Assembly (NCBI GenBank): GCA_003134435.1
Contig: PLBE01000112.1
Location: forward strand, 41,019-94,315
Reading direction: 5' to 3'
Source: Acidobacteriaceae bacterium
GTDB lineage: Bacteria > Acidobacteriota > Terriglobia > Terriglobales > Acidobacteriaceae
DNA: 53,297 nucleotides
Below the pieces are notes generated by a model that was given only the letters and a program-made list of their open reading frames with translations, was not told the origin of the DNA and ran no database searches. How positions within the stretch are numbered: the stretch's first letter is position 1; each line of letters starts with the position of its first letter. Of the stretch, positions 17,832 through 26,166 are shown in pieces. A program made the translations under genes and the position numbers.

Positions 17832-20315
17832 TCACTGCAGCTTCGCGTACTCGGTTTTCGCCTGCTTCAGGATGGGGATATTCGCGTCTGCATCCTTCCA
17901 AAGCTTGAAGAAATTCTTATAGCCGCCAAGCGCCCGGAAGCGGGCGGCATCAACATCAGGTCCCCGTTCGCTTTTCAGGTCCAGAGCATTGGCGCGAGCC
18001 ACCCCTAAATGAGCCAGTGCTCCGGTCCAGCAGCTCCAGACAATGCCGCTATGGTCGATGATCTTCTGAAACTCGGCGGAGGCAGCACGGCCCTGCCCGG
18101 AAGCTAAGTACGCCTCGCCTCGTACGTACGTCGAATACAGACAGGAGAAATTGTTGACAAACGTCTGTAGCCCAAACTCGATCTGCGAACCGATCTGCGA
18201 ACCGATCTGCGAACCAACGATCGGCGAACCCAACGGTAGAGCGCTCAGTGCTGCAACTGGATTTTTCTCGTCGAGCGCCAACTGCCCCCGGATCGCCGGC
18301 AGCCAGACCGATTGCATCTGATCATCCAGCGGGAAACGTTGCGCCAGGTCTTGCGCCAGAAATTTTGCGCGTTTCGTGTCTCCCGCCATGGCCAAGGCAA
18401 GAGCGGCTTCGCTCTCGACGCTTTGACTCGCCGGTGCCAGCCTCAAGGCTTCTTCTGCCAACCGTCGCGCTTCCACTGCGTTGCCATAAGCCGCCTCGGT
18501 CACCGCGGCATTAACCTGCCAGATTGCGCCGTTCTCCTTGCTGTCGGCCCGGATGGCCGTCGCGACCGCCTTCTTCGTCAGCTCTCGCGCCTTGCGCAGA
18601 TGACCCGCGTACGCCTCGGTGTCCGATGCCAGCGCCAATCCAAAGTTCTCGTATTCAGGTCGGCTGGCATACCAGCGCTGTTGTTCGGCCATCGCCGCCG
18701 AGTCCGCATCGAGGAAGGCCACGCCATAGAACGCATTGTGAAGAATGTAATCGTCCAGCTTTAGCGCCTGCGCTTGGTTGAGCGCCTTTCGCGCCTCGTC
18801 GAAACGCTGCAGCGCGAGCTCGTTGTTGCCGATATTCTCACGCCATGAAACGGTGTCGGGCGCAAGGCGCGCCGCTTCTTTCGTGACCTCTAGGGCTTTC
18901 TCATACCTGCCCTGCTCCGAATACACCGAGCCCAAATTGCCATAGGCTGAGTCGATCCGGGGATAGCTTTCGATCTCCTGCAGATACGTTTGGACTGCCT
19001 TTTCCAGCTCTCCGGTTCCGACCGAATAATAGGCGGCAAGAATCGCCAGTCTTTCCCACTGGCTGGTATGTTCCCGCAGCTGAAATGCCTTGGCGTAGTA
19101 ATCTCGCGCCCGGCCAGGCTCGCTCATGTTCATGTAGCTGTCGCCCACGACCAGGTAGCCCATGGCAAAGTTGGGATCGATTTCGATGGCGCGTTGTCGG
19201 TAAGGCAAGGCCGCCGCCGGGCCTTTCTCGTTCAGGACTTTTCTGCCCAAACTGAAGGCTTGCAAGGCTTCCAGCGAAAACGTCGTCGCCTCCGGAAGTG
19301 GAGTATCAAACTTCTGCACGCCGGCCAGCGATTCACCCAACTTCGAGCGCAGCTTCGACGCCGCCACGCCCAGTTCGGCCAGCACCTGATCTCTGAACGC
19401 AGCCGTCACCTGCTCTCGCGCCAAAGACTCCCCGCTCCGGCAGTTGACTGCCTCCAGCGCCAGTACATATTGCTTGCCCAAGCTGCCAATCGCGCCCGCA
19501 ATGTAGGCTTTGCTCCCGGCGCGCTGGCAAAGTTCGCGGGCCAGCTCGGGAGTGAGTTTCGTGCCCGCGGGGCGAGTCATTAATTGCAAGGTCTTCGCGA
19601 CTTTTCTGTCGGAGAGCACATTGAGGAACGGCGACTGCCGCAGCGAGAGATTGAGCGCCGTCTTCAGCGTCTCATCGAAGATCGCATCGCCCGTGCTGTT
19701 GTCAAAATCGGCGAGAACGACGGTGTCATTTTCCGTCAGACTGTTTTGCCGGTTCACGCGCTGCCTATAAAAGAGAAGAGCGCCCGCCGCCAGCAAAACA
19801 ACAACGGCGGCCAGAACGAAAACCCCGGCCTTCCTCAGATGCAGATGTGTGGTTTGTGCAGTGGGCAATGGCAATGTCAGTGACGCTGCCGCTGGTACTT
19901 CCGCCACCGTCTCACTGGCGATCGCAACCGGGTCGTTCTGTTCCGGCGCTCCGTCCAAACCGGCTGGCGACCCGGTCTCTTCCAACTCCTCTTCCACCGG
20001 AGCGATGAAGCGGTAACCTACTCCGCGTACCGTCTCGATATACGAAGGGTCGTCGGCCGAATCGCACAGCACCTGTCGCAGCTTCTTGACCGAGGTATTG
20101 AGCCCGTGCTCGAAGTCGACGAAGGTGTCGGAGGGCCAAAGCGTCTCCCGAATCTCATCCCGCGTGACCACCTTGCCCGCGCGGGCGAGCAGAATTTCCA
20201 GGATCACAAAGGGCTGGCCCTGGAGCCTTATTCGGGTCCCGTGTTTGGTGAGCTCCCGCTCTCCCGTGTCAACTTCAAACGGGCCGAACCGGAAATTTCG
20301 AGAACGTAGCTGCAA
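17832..20315 (-). CDS. CadC-like transmembrane winged-helix regulator with TolB/FlgO-like and TPR periplasmic part
   Basis: About 827 residues. The N-terminal OmpR/CadC-type winged helix (about 8-105) shows FRFGPFEVDTGERELT, VTRDEIRETLW, the recognition-helix region LNTSVKKLRQVLCD and IETVRGVGYRF. A TM segment lies at about 165-190. The periplasmic part has a TolB/FlgO-like domain (VVLADFDNSTGD near 205) and many TPR repeats to the C-terminus. It probably binds DNA while anchored in the membrane and senses an envelope signal. A stop closes the frame upstream. TTG at 20321 and TTG at 20315 are both possible starts; 20315 is preferred because AAGGG lies 8 nt before it. A 12-bp repeat at 18180-18215 adds G-S-Q-I repeats. 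The gene is divergent from a secreted propeller protein, and three 11-bp repeats lie between them. Confidence 0.88.
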   Translation of the reverse strand: MQLRSRNFRFGPFEVDTGERELTKHGTRIRLQGQPFVILEILLARAGKVVTRDEIRETLWPSDTFVDFEHGLNTSVKKLRQVLCDSADDPSYIETVRGVGYRFIAPVEEELEETGSPAGLDGAPEQNDPVAIASETVAEVPAAASLTLPLPTAQTTHLHLRKAGVFVLAAVVVLLAAGALLFYRQRVNRQNSLTENDTVVLADFDNSTGDAIFDETLKTALNLSLRQSPFLNVLSDRKVAKTLQLMTRPAGTKLTPELARELCQRAGSKAYIAGAIGSLGKQYVLALEAVNCRSGESLAREQVTAAFRDQVLAELGVAASKLRSKLGESLAGVQKFDTPLPEATTFSLEALQAFSLGRKVLNEKGPAAALPYRQRAIEIDPNFAMGYLVVGDSYMNMSEPGRARDYYAKAFQLREHTSQWERLAILAAYYSVGTGELEKAVQTYLQEIESYPRIDSAYGNLGSVYSEQGRYEKALEVTKEAARLAPDTVSWRENIGNNELALQRFDEARKALNQAQALKLDDYILHNAFYGVAFLDADSAAMAEQQRWYASRPEYENFGLALASDTEAYAGHLRKARELTKKAVATAIRADSKENGAIWQVNAAVTEAAYGNAVEARRLAEEALRLAPASQSVESEAALALAMAGDTKRAKFLAQDLAQRFPLDDQMQSVWLPAIRGQLALDEKNPVAALSALPLGSPIVGSQIGSQIGSQIEFGLQTFVNNFSCLYSTYVRGEAYLASGQGRAASAEFQKIIDHSGIVWSCWTGALAHLGVARANALDLKSERGPDVDAARFRALGGYKNFFKLWKDADANIPILKQAKTEYAKLQ
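18180..18215. repeat. Perfect 12-bp unit repeated three times in the CadC-like gene
   Basis: The unit gatctgcgaacc occurs three times without mismatch, followed by a degenerate fourth copy (gatcggcgaacc). On the coding strand it encodes repeats of Gly-Ser-Gln-Ile in the TPR region. It is likely to vary in copy number between strains (inference). Confidence 0.95.
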
Positions 20316-20401
20316 GCCCAATACCCTTGCCCAGCACGGAGTTTACCATCCCTTCTTGGAAAAGGCACCTGAAACTTCTGCATTTACATAGAGTTAACTA
20401 C

Positions 20402-20432
20402 TCACCTGAAAGTCACCTAACTTTCACCCTCC
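20402..20432. promoter_or_regulatory. Three TCACC direct repeats at exact 11-bp spacing (candidate winged-helix operator)
   Basis: TCACCTGAAAG (20402), TCACCTAACTT (20413) and TCACCCTCC (20424) follow one another at exactly 11 bp, one DNA turn. A related CACCTGAAA lies at 20366. OmpR/PhoB-type winged-helix proteins bind tandem sites with this spacing, and such a protein is encoded divergently 80 bp away. It may therefore control itself and the secreted propeller gene. The binding is inferred, not shown. Confidence 0.6.
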
Positions 20433-20529
20433 ATCCATTGAGTGATCTTCGATTGTGGGGGAAAGTGCTCGCACGTTTTCCGGGCCGGGATTGTCGGGCC
20501 CTCTCTGTGGGAATTTCAAAGGAGTGTCC

Positions 20530-23421
20530 ATGAGCCGTCAATCCGAGTTCTCGTTTTCGTCCCTACTCTGCGTGGTGGTTTTGCTGGCGGCGGCGATGGG
20601 CTCCGCCCAAACCGCTCCCAGCCAGGATGCCGACCCCAATGCGGCCCAACCAACCACCCAATCGGGCGCCGCGACCATCGCGCCGAGCCGGCCGGCAATG
20701 GCTTACTCCAAGGCGCAACGGCGAGAGAACAAGCTGGCGGCGCGGGGCCAATTTCTTGCGCAATGGAAACAACGATCGGCTAACTCTGCGCGGCCTTCCA
20801 AAAAGAAGGCTTCGCCTGCCTTCGGCGGGACCTGGCAGCTCGGGCCCGCTGTGACGAACGGCACACCGATATGCAACCCGTTGTTGTTGACCGACGCGAC
20901 AGTGATCGCCATCGACTGCAGCCCCTCGCTGTCAGGGGAGTGGTACAAGTTGACGCCCGACATCACCGGCAGCTACGTGAACGGGACATGGACTGAGATT
21001 GCGACGCTGCCGGTATTCTATAACGTCGACCGCTGGGTCGAAATACAGTATTCCCCGCTCAATTTCGCCTCCGCCGTGCTGCCCGATGGCCGGGTCATCG
21101 TCATGGGCGGTGAGTCCAACGGCCCCGACGACGGTCTTCCGGTAGGAGCGATCTACGACCCGGTGGCTAACACCTGGACACCCGTATCGGCACCACCCGG
21201 AGCCGGGTGGGTACAGTATCCATTGGCCATCGGTGACGCCCAGAGCACGGTGCTGGCTGACGGCACATTCTTGCTCGCCGCCTGTTGCGCCTACGATCCG
21301 GATCTCGATGCCCTGTTTGACGCCACGAACCTGACCTGGACCAGCACGGGAGCGCCCAATGCGGGAAGTAATTTCCAGGATGAACAAGGTTACACGCTGC
21401 TGCCCAACGGGAACGTGTTGACGGTCGATATTTGGACGGGTTGCAGCGGCCGTGGATCCTGCACCGGCCCGGATCCCACCAACGCCGAGCAATACAATCC
21501 TACGACCAGCACCTGGAGCAGTGCCGGCAATTCGGTGGTTTCGCTCGTCGATCCGTATGCTTGCGGCAACTACGAAATCGGGCCGGCTCCGCTTCGGCCG
21601 GATGGAACCGTGGTCCAATTCGGCGGCAACACGGGCTGCACTGGTGACGCGGATCCTACTGGGATCTACGACTCGACCACTGGCGTTTGGAGCGCCGGCC
21701 CCAACGTACCAGAGGTGTGCGGATCCAACGGGACCACTCAATGCGACCTTGCCGATGCTCCGGCGGCGGTCTTGCCGAATGGGAACATCCTGTTTGCGGC
21801 CGATACTGGGGCTTTCGAAAAGCCGACCCATTTTTTTGAATTCACTACCCTCAATGCCATCAATCAGGTGGCCGACGATTTCGGTGGGAGTTATGTGGGT
21901 TCCTCCTACTACAACTTTCTCGTCCTACCCAATGGCCAGATTCTCACCACCGTAGGTCTCGACCAGCCCGAGTTCTATACCCCGACCGGTTCTCCCGATC
22001 CCAGTTGGGCTCCTGTGATTTCTACCTCGCCCTCCAGCGTTTACCCTGGAACCACCTATACCATCACCGGAACGCAGCTGAACGGCTTGACGCAGGGCGC
22101 ATATTTCGGCGACGACGTACAAGCGGCGACTAACTATCCGATCGTGCAGATCACGAATTCCGCGACCGGTCACGTCTTTTACGGCCGCACGTTTAACATC
22201 AGCAACCGGTCGGTGGCGCCGGGCGTTTCGGTCTCCACGAACTTTACCGTCCCGGCGAATATCGAATTGGGCGCGAGCAGTTTAGTGGTCATCGCGAACG
22301 GCATTCCATCGGCGCCGGTTCCCGTCGGCATCGCGGTGCCGACGGTGGGGGTAAGTTCCAGCCTGAATCCTTCGGTCTACGGACAGGCAGTGAGCTTTAC
22401 GGCGACAGTGACCGGGGCGAGTCCCACCGGTAGCGTGCAGTTCAATATCGACGGCGGCGCATTCGGATCGCCGGCGACGCTGGCGTCGGGCACGGCCACT
22501 TCGGGCACGACCTCGACCCTGTCTCCGGGAGCACACACGGTTACGGCCGTCTACTCGGGCGACACGAACAACGCGCAAGGCACGGGCTCGCTGAACGGCG
22601 GCCAGGTAGTGAATCAGAGCAGCGTCAACGTCACCGTCGCCACCAGCCCGTCAGGACTGCTGGTTTCGGTGGACGGCGGCTCGGCTCAAGCCTCGCCCGT
22701 CGTCGTCTCCTGGACGATTGCCTCCTCGCATACCATCGCTACCACTTCACCGCAAGGGTCAGGCGGCACGCAATATACGTGGAGCAGTTGGTCTGACGGC
22801 GGCGCAATTTCTCATCAGGTGACCGCCTCGGCCAACGTGACCGGCTACACTGCGTCCTTCAACACCAGCTACCTGCTGACCACGGCGGCCAATCCAACCA
22901 ATGGCGGAACCGTCGCGCCTGCATCGGGCACGTACTATGCTCCGAACACAATCGTGAACCTGAGCGCGACGCCGAACCCGAATTATGCGTTCTCCAACTG
23001 GACGGGCAACGTGGCCAACGCCAACAGCGCCTCGACCACGGTGACTATGACCGGGCCGCAAAGCGTAACCGCGAATTTCGTCGCGGCGTCGTTAACCGTC
23101 TCCCCGGCCAGCGTAAATTTCGGCAACGTCAAACAGTGCCAAACGAAGAAAGCAGTTCTAACCTTGACCAACAATGCTTCGACGAAAGCGCAGATTGGCG
23201 CTTTGTCGTTCATCGACGTTACTGGAAATCCCAACGACTTCACTTACCACGAATACTGCCGCCCAACCCTTGATGCCGGGAAACACTGCACCATCGCTGT
23301 CACATTTAGTCCCTCCGAAGACGCATCGGAATCAGCGACGCTGAACATCCCGACCAGCGGCGGCACGTTCCAGGTGCCAATTACGGGCACAGGGGTTGCG
23401 AACAAAAAATGCACTGAGTAG
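20530..23421 (+). CDS. Secreted beta-propeller / Ig-like / InlB-repeat surface protein
   Basis: 963 residues from the ATG at 20530, chosen because AAAGGAG lies just before it and a signal peptide follows (LLCVVVLLAAAMGSAQ). In order: a low-complexity Ala/Gln linker, a Kelch/galactose-oxidase-like propeller (about 90-500; SAVLPDGRVIVMGGES, LLPNGNVLTV and similar blades), an IPT/TIG-like domain, a Big_3-type Ig domain (GSVQFNIDGG), a divergent InlB B-repeat (ANPTNGGTVAP), and a C-terminal ASH-like choice-of-anchor domain (VSPASVNFGNVKQCQTK) with two Cys. Probably an exported adhesin or polymer-binding protein; galactose-oxidase chemistry is not demonstrated. It may be controlled by the CadC-like regulator encoded divergently. 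A strong hairpin follows the stop. Confidence 0.85.
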   Translation: MSRQSEFSFSSLLCVVVLLAAAMGSAQTAPSQDADPNAAQPTTQSGAATIAPSRPAMAYSKAQRRENKLAARGQFLAQWKQRSANSARPSKKKASPAFGGTWQLGPAVTNGTPICNPLLLTDATVIAIDCSPSLSGEWYKLTPDITGSYVNGTWTEIATLPVFYNVDRWVEIQYSPLNFASAVLPDGRVIVMGGESNGPDDGLPVGAIYDPVANTWTPVSAPPGAGWVQYPLAIGDAQSTVLADGTFLLAACCAYDPDLDALFDATNLTWTSTGAPNAGSNFQDEQGYTLLPNGNVLTVDIWTGCSGRGSCTGPDPTNAEQYNPTTSTWSSAGNSVVSLVDPYACGNYEIGPAPLRPDGTVVQFGGNTGCTGDADPTGIYDSTTGVWSAGPNVPEVCGSNGTTQCDLADAPAAVLPNGNILFAADTGAFEKPTHFFEFTTLNAINQVADDFGGSYVGSSYYNFLVLPNGQILTTVGLDQPEFYTPTGSPDPSWAPVISTSPSSVYPGTTYTITGTQLNGLTQGAYFGDDVQAATNYPIVQITNSATGHVFYGRTFNISNRSVAPGVSVSTNFTVPANIELGASSLVVIANGIPSAPVPVGIAVPTVGVSSSLNPSVYGQAVSFTATVTGASPTGSVQFNIDGGAFGSPATLASGTATSGTTSTLSPGAHTVTAVYSGDTNNAQGTGSLNGGQVVNQSSVNVTVATSPSGLLVSVDGGSAQASPVVVSWTIASSHTIATTSPQGSGGTQYTWSSWSDGGAISHQVTASANVTGYTASFNTSYLLTTAANPTNGGTVAPASGTYYAPNTIVNLSATPNPNYAFSNWTGNVANANSASTTVTMTGPQSVTANFVAASLTVSPASVNFGNVKQCQTKKAVLTLTNNASTKAQIGALSFIDVTGNPNDFTYHEYCRPTLDAGKHCTIAVTFSPSEDASESATLNIPTSGGTFQVPITGTGVANKKCTE

Positions 23422-23441
23422 TCAAACTTGAGTAGTCAAAC
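23415..23441 (+). repeat. Direct repeat over the stop codon of the propeller gene
   Basis: tgagtagtcaaac is present at 23415-23427 and again at 23429-23441, a period of 14 bp. The first copy contains the TAG stop at 23419-23421. The pair runs directly into the hairpin at 23442. Confidence 0.85.
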
Positions 23442-23484
23442 CCTCCCGTTCTAACGTCGCGCCGTGCGACGTTAGAACGGGAGG
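23442..23484 (+). terminator. Perfect 19-bp hairpin downstream of the propeller gene
   Basis: Bases 23442-23460 are the exact reverse complement of 23466-23484, with a 5-nt loop gccgt. It begins 20 bp after the stop codon. No T-run follows, so it is not a standard intrinsic terminator. It may still stop transcription or protect the mRNA 3' end, or be a mobile palindromic unit. Confidence 0.75.
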
Positions 23485-23723
23485 TCACTCGCCAATGAAC
23501 CTGTCGTGAACAAAACAGCGAATGCCCGCTCAATTTTTGGGCCGCCTTTGTGCAGAAAGGGCAAGAGCGAATTGGCGACATTATGCCAGTGACAGGCTCA
23601 GCGTCGTTTTTGCCCCGCCACACGCCTCGCGCCGCAAACTTGCCTACCCTTCTGCCGTCAGGAAAGCTGTCCTTCGTCCCAGGTTTAAGAATAGCCGCTC
23701 ACATCCGCGTGTGACGTGTTCCA

Positions 23724-23752
23724 TTGAACCAATCTGTTAGGCCAGCTACAAT
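23724..23752 (+). promoter_or_regulatory. Sigma-70 promoter of the Kelch lipoprotein gene
   Basis: TTGAAC (23724-23729) and TACAAT (23747-23752) are separated by exactly 17 bp, with 4/6 and 5/6 matches to consensus. Transcription would start near 23759, about 11 nt before GGGAGG at 23770-23775. Confidence 0.65.
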
Positions 23753-23779
23753 CGCACGTCGTCTCATCAGGGAGGTTCT

Positions 23780-26002
23780 ACGCCCAACCCCTTCGTTCGC
23801 GCCTATCGGCCTGCGTTTTGCCTGCCAGTCCGCCTCGTGAACTCCTCGGTCCTTTGTATCCTTTTACTGGCGTGGGCTGGATGTGGCGGAGGCGGGAATA
23901 ACGAATCGGCAACCCTATTTTCCCTGGGTGGCACCGTTTCGGGATTGGCGGGCTCGGGACTCATTTTGCAAAATAATGGAGCCAACAACAGTCCCGTAAC
24001 TGCGAATGGTGCGTTTGCGCTGACCTCGCCGATTGCCAAGAACAGCTCTTACGACGTTACCGTTCTTACGCAGCCATCGAACCCGGTTCAGGTTTGCACC
24101 GTCACGAACGGCAGCGGAATCGCTACCGCGAATGTAACAAACATAACCGTCGTCTGCACCACGACCGCATACACCATCGGCGGCACTGTTTCTGGCCTGG
24201 TGGGGGCGGGGTTGGTGTTGCAGGATAATGGCGGTAATAACCTCACGATCATCGCGAACGGAAGCTTCGTGTTTACCAACCCGGTTGATCTCGGGGCCAC
24301 TTTTGCAGTCACAGTTCTGACGCAGCCATCGAATCCGACTCAAACCTGCACCGTATCCAATGGCAGCGGGACCGCTACGGCCAACGTCACGAATGTGCAA
24401 GTTGCATGTTCCAGCACCATTAGTGGAACGATCGCCGGGCTCAGCGGCAAAGGATTGGTGTTGCAGGATAATAGCGGCGACAACTTGCCGGTCAGCCAAA
24501 ATGGACCTTTTACCTTCCCGACGCAGATCGCGTATGGCGGCAGCTACGCAGTCACCGTTTTTGCTCAGCCTGCCACTCCCGCGCAGGCATGTCTGGTGAT
24601 CGACGGAAGTGGAACTGCTTTCGCCGACGTCACGAATGTTCAAGTCAACTGCAACAATAATTGGACGTGGGTGGGCGGCACGAACACTTCGAATCAGGCT
24701 GGCGTCTACGGAACCATGGGCGTGGCCTCTCCCAGCAACAATCCGGGAGCCAGGACCGCGGCCGTCTCCTGGACCGATGCGGCGGGTAACTTCTGGTTGT
24801 ATGGGGGGTCGGGTTATGACTCGACCGGTGCAAACAACGACCTCGGCGATCTGTGGGAATACAGTGCGGGAGAATGGACTTGGGTGGGCGGATCGAACGT
24901 GGTCAGTCAGCCGGCCACCTATGGGACGCAAGGCGTAGCCGCGCCAGGAAATTATCCAGGAGCGCGCGATGGCTCCGCGGCCTGGACCGACAAGTCTGGA
25001 AACTTCTGGCTCTTTGGCGGAATCGGACGTTTCACCGGCAACGGATGCGGCCCCGGTCCGGTGGCATGCAGTGGCCAATTTAACGATCTCTGGGAATACA
25101 GCGGCGGGGAGTGGACGTGGATAGGGGGGCCAAACACTCCATTCGGGACCGGAACTTATGGCACGCAGGGAGTAGCATCGGCAGCGAATGTCCCTCCTTC
25201 ACGTGAGTCTGCGACAGCGTGGGTCGATCAGGCTGGCGATTTCTGGCTCTATGGAGGCAACAGTGGGCTCGGCCCCCCGAATGGCGTATACGGAGATCTT
25301 TGGAAGTACAGCGCTGGAGAATGGACATGGGTAAGTGGCTCGGATGTCATTAGTCCGTCGGCGGTGTATGGCACATTGGGCGTACCTGCTCCAGAGAACA
25401 CTCCAGGATCTCGAATCAACCCGGTTGTCTGGCTCGATTCGAGTCAAAATATTTGGCTCTTTGGAGGCGTGGGATACAACACAGTTGGTTCGCAGAGTGA
25501 CTTGTGGAGGTATAGCGGCGGCGAATGGACCTGGATGGGCGGTCCGGAGATTAACGAACAACCTGGAATTTATGGCACGCTGGGAGTGCCAGCGGCGAGC
25601 AACATTCCAGGGGCCAGGGGCTGGGGTAGTGGCGTGAGTTGGGTTGATGCAAAGGGCAATTTCTGGATGTTCGGCGGCTTCGGTGAAGGTGCCATCGAAG
25701 ACTTCGACCAATCTCTCGGAGATGTGTGGAACTACAACGGCAGCGAATGGACGTGGATAGGCGGGTCGAACGCCACCTTCCAGCCGGCCGTTTACGAGGC
25801 GATAGGAATGCCGGGTGATCCCGGAGGGAGAGATAGCGCCGCAACCTGGATCGACAATTCTGGGAATATCTGGCTCTTCGGCGGCGAGGACCAGGGAACT
25901 ACTGGCCACCCAGGATACTTGTTGAGCGACCTGTGGAAGTACACGCCGCCGACCGCGGGCGACCAGAGGAACGCGCGGCGGACGCAAAAAGGAACCAGGT
26001 AG
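23780..26002 (+). CDS. Kelch-repeat lipoprotein with three N-terminal repeat domains
   Basis: About 740 residues. The usual start would be GTG at 23837, but that gives a signal peptide with no basic n-region and no Shine-Dalgarno sequence. The in-frame ACG at 23780 lies 4 nt after GGGAGG and close to a good promoter, and adds 19 residues with three Arg before the hydrophobic core VLCILLLAWAGC, a plausible lipobox. ACG starts are rare, so a mutated ATG is possible. The mature part has a Gly-rich linker, three homologous repeats of about 90 residues (each with GTVSGL, LVLQDN, VTVLTQPSNP, TATANVTNV and a closing Cys), then six near-identical Kelch-type blades (EWTWVGGSN ... YGTQGVA ... PGAR ... 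FWLFGG ... DLWEYS). Probably surface-anchored; ligand unknown. Confidence 0.8.
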   Translation, partial: TPNPFVRAYRPAFCLPVRLVNSSVLCILLLAWAGCGGGGNNESATLFSLGGTVSGLAGSGLILQNNGANNSPVTANGAFALTSPIAKNSSYDVTVLTQPSNPVQVCTVTNGSGIATANVTNITVVCTTTAYTIGGTVSGLVGAGLVLQDNGGNNLTIIANGSFVFTNPVDLGATFAVTVLTQPSNPTQTCTVSNGSGTATANVTNVQVACSSTISGTIAGLSGKGLVLQDNSGDNLPVSQNGPFTFPTQIAYGGSYAVTVFAQPATPAQACLVIDGSGTAFADVTNVQVNCNNNWTWVGGTNTSNQAGVYGTMGVASPSNNPGARTAAVSWTDAAGNFWLYGGSGYDSTGANNDLGDLWEYSAGEWTWVGGSNVVSQPATYGTQGVAAPGNYPGARDGSAAWTDKSGNFWLFGGIGRFTGNGCGPGPVACSGQFNDLWEYSGGEWTWIGGPNTPFGTGTYGTQGVASAANVPPSRESATAWVDQAGDFWLYGGNSGLGPPNGVYGDLWKYSAGEWTWVSGSDVISPSAVYGTLGVPAPENTPGSRINPVVWLDSSQNIWLFGGVGYNTVGSQSDLWRYSGGEWTWMGGPEINEQPGIYGTLGVPAASNIPGARGWGSGVSWVDAKGNFWMFGGFGEGAIEDFDQSLGDVWNYNGSEWTWIGGSNATFQPAVYEAIGMPGDPGGRDSAATWIDNSGNIWLFGGEDQGTTGHPGYLLSDLWKYTPPTAGDQRNARRTQKGTR

Positions 26003-26166
26003 CGTCGTGACCAGACAGAGACAGCTGCAAATTTGCGCGGCATGGCGCTGAGCGAGCGCAGGATGATTTACCGAATCAGATAAATCGTGCTCACAACACC
26101 GCCCGAGATCCTGCCTATTCGCGAAGTGCGGGACGCGGCTAGCCGCCTATCCACCAGAAAATCTTC

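Larger units (their letters stand above)
23422..23779. other. Intergenic stretch between two secreted-protein genes
   Basis: About 358 bp without a convincing gene. It holds the second copy of the 14-bp-period repeat, the 19-bp hairpin (23442-23484), some 240 bp in which I see no structure, and then a good sigma-70 promoter (23724-23752) with a Shine-Dalgarno sequence at 23770-23775 for the Kelch lipoprotein. Confidence 0.7.
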
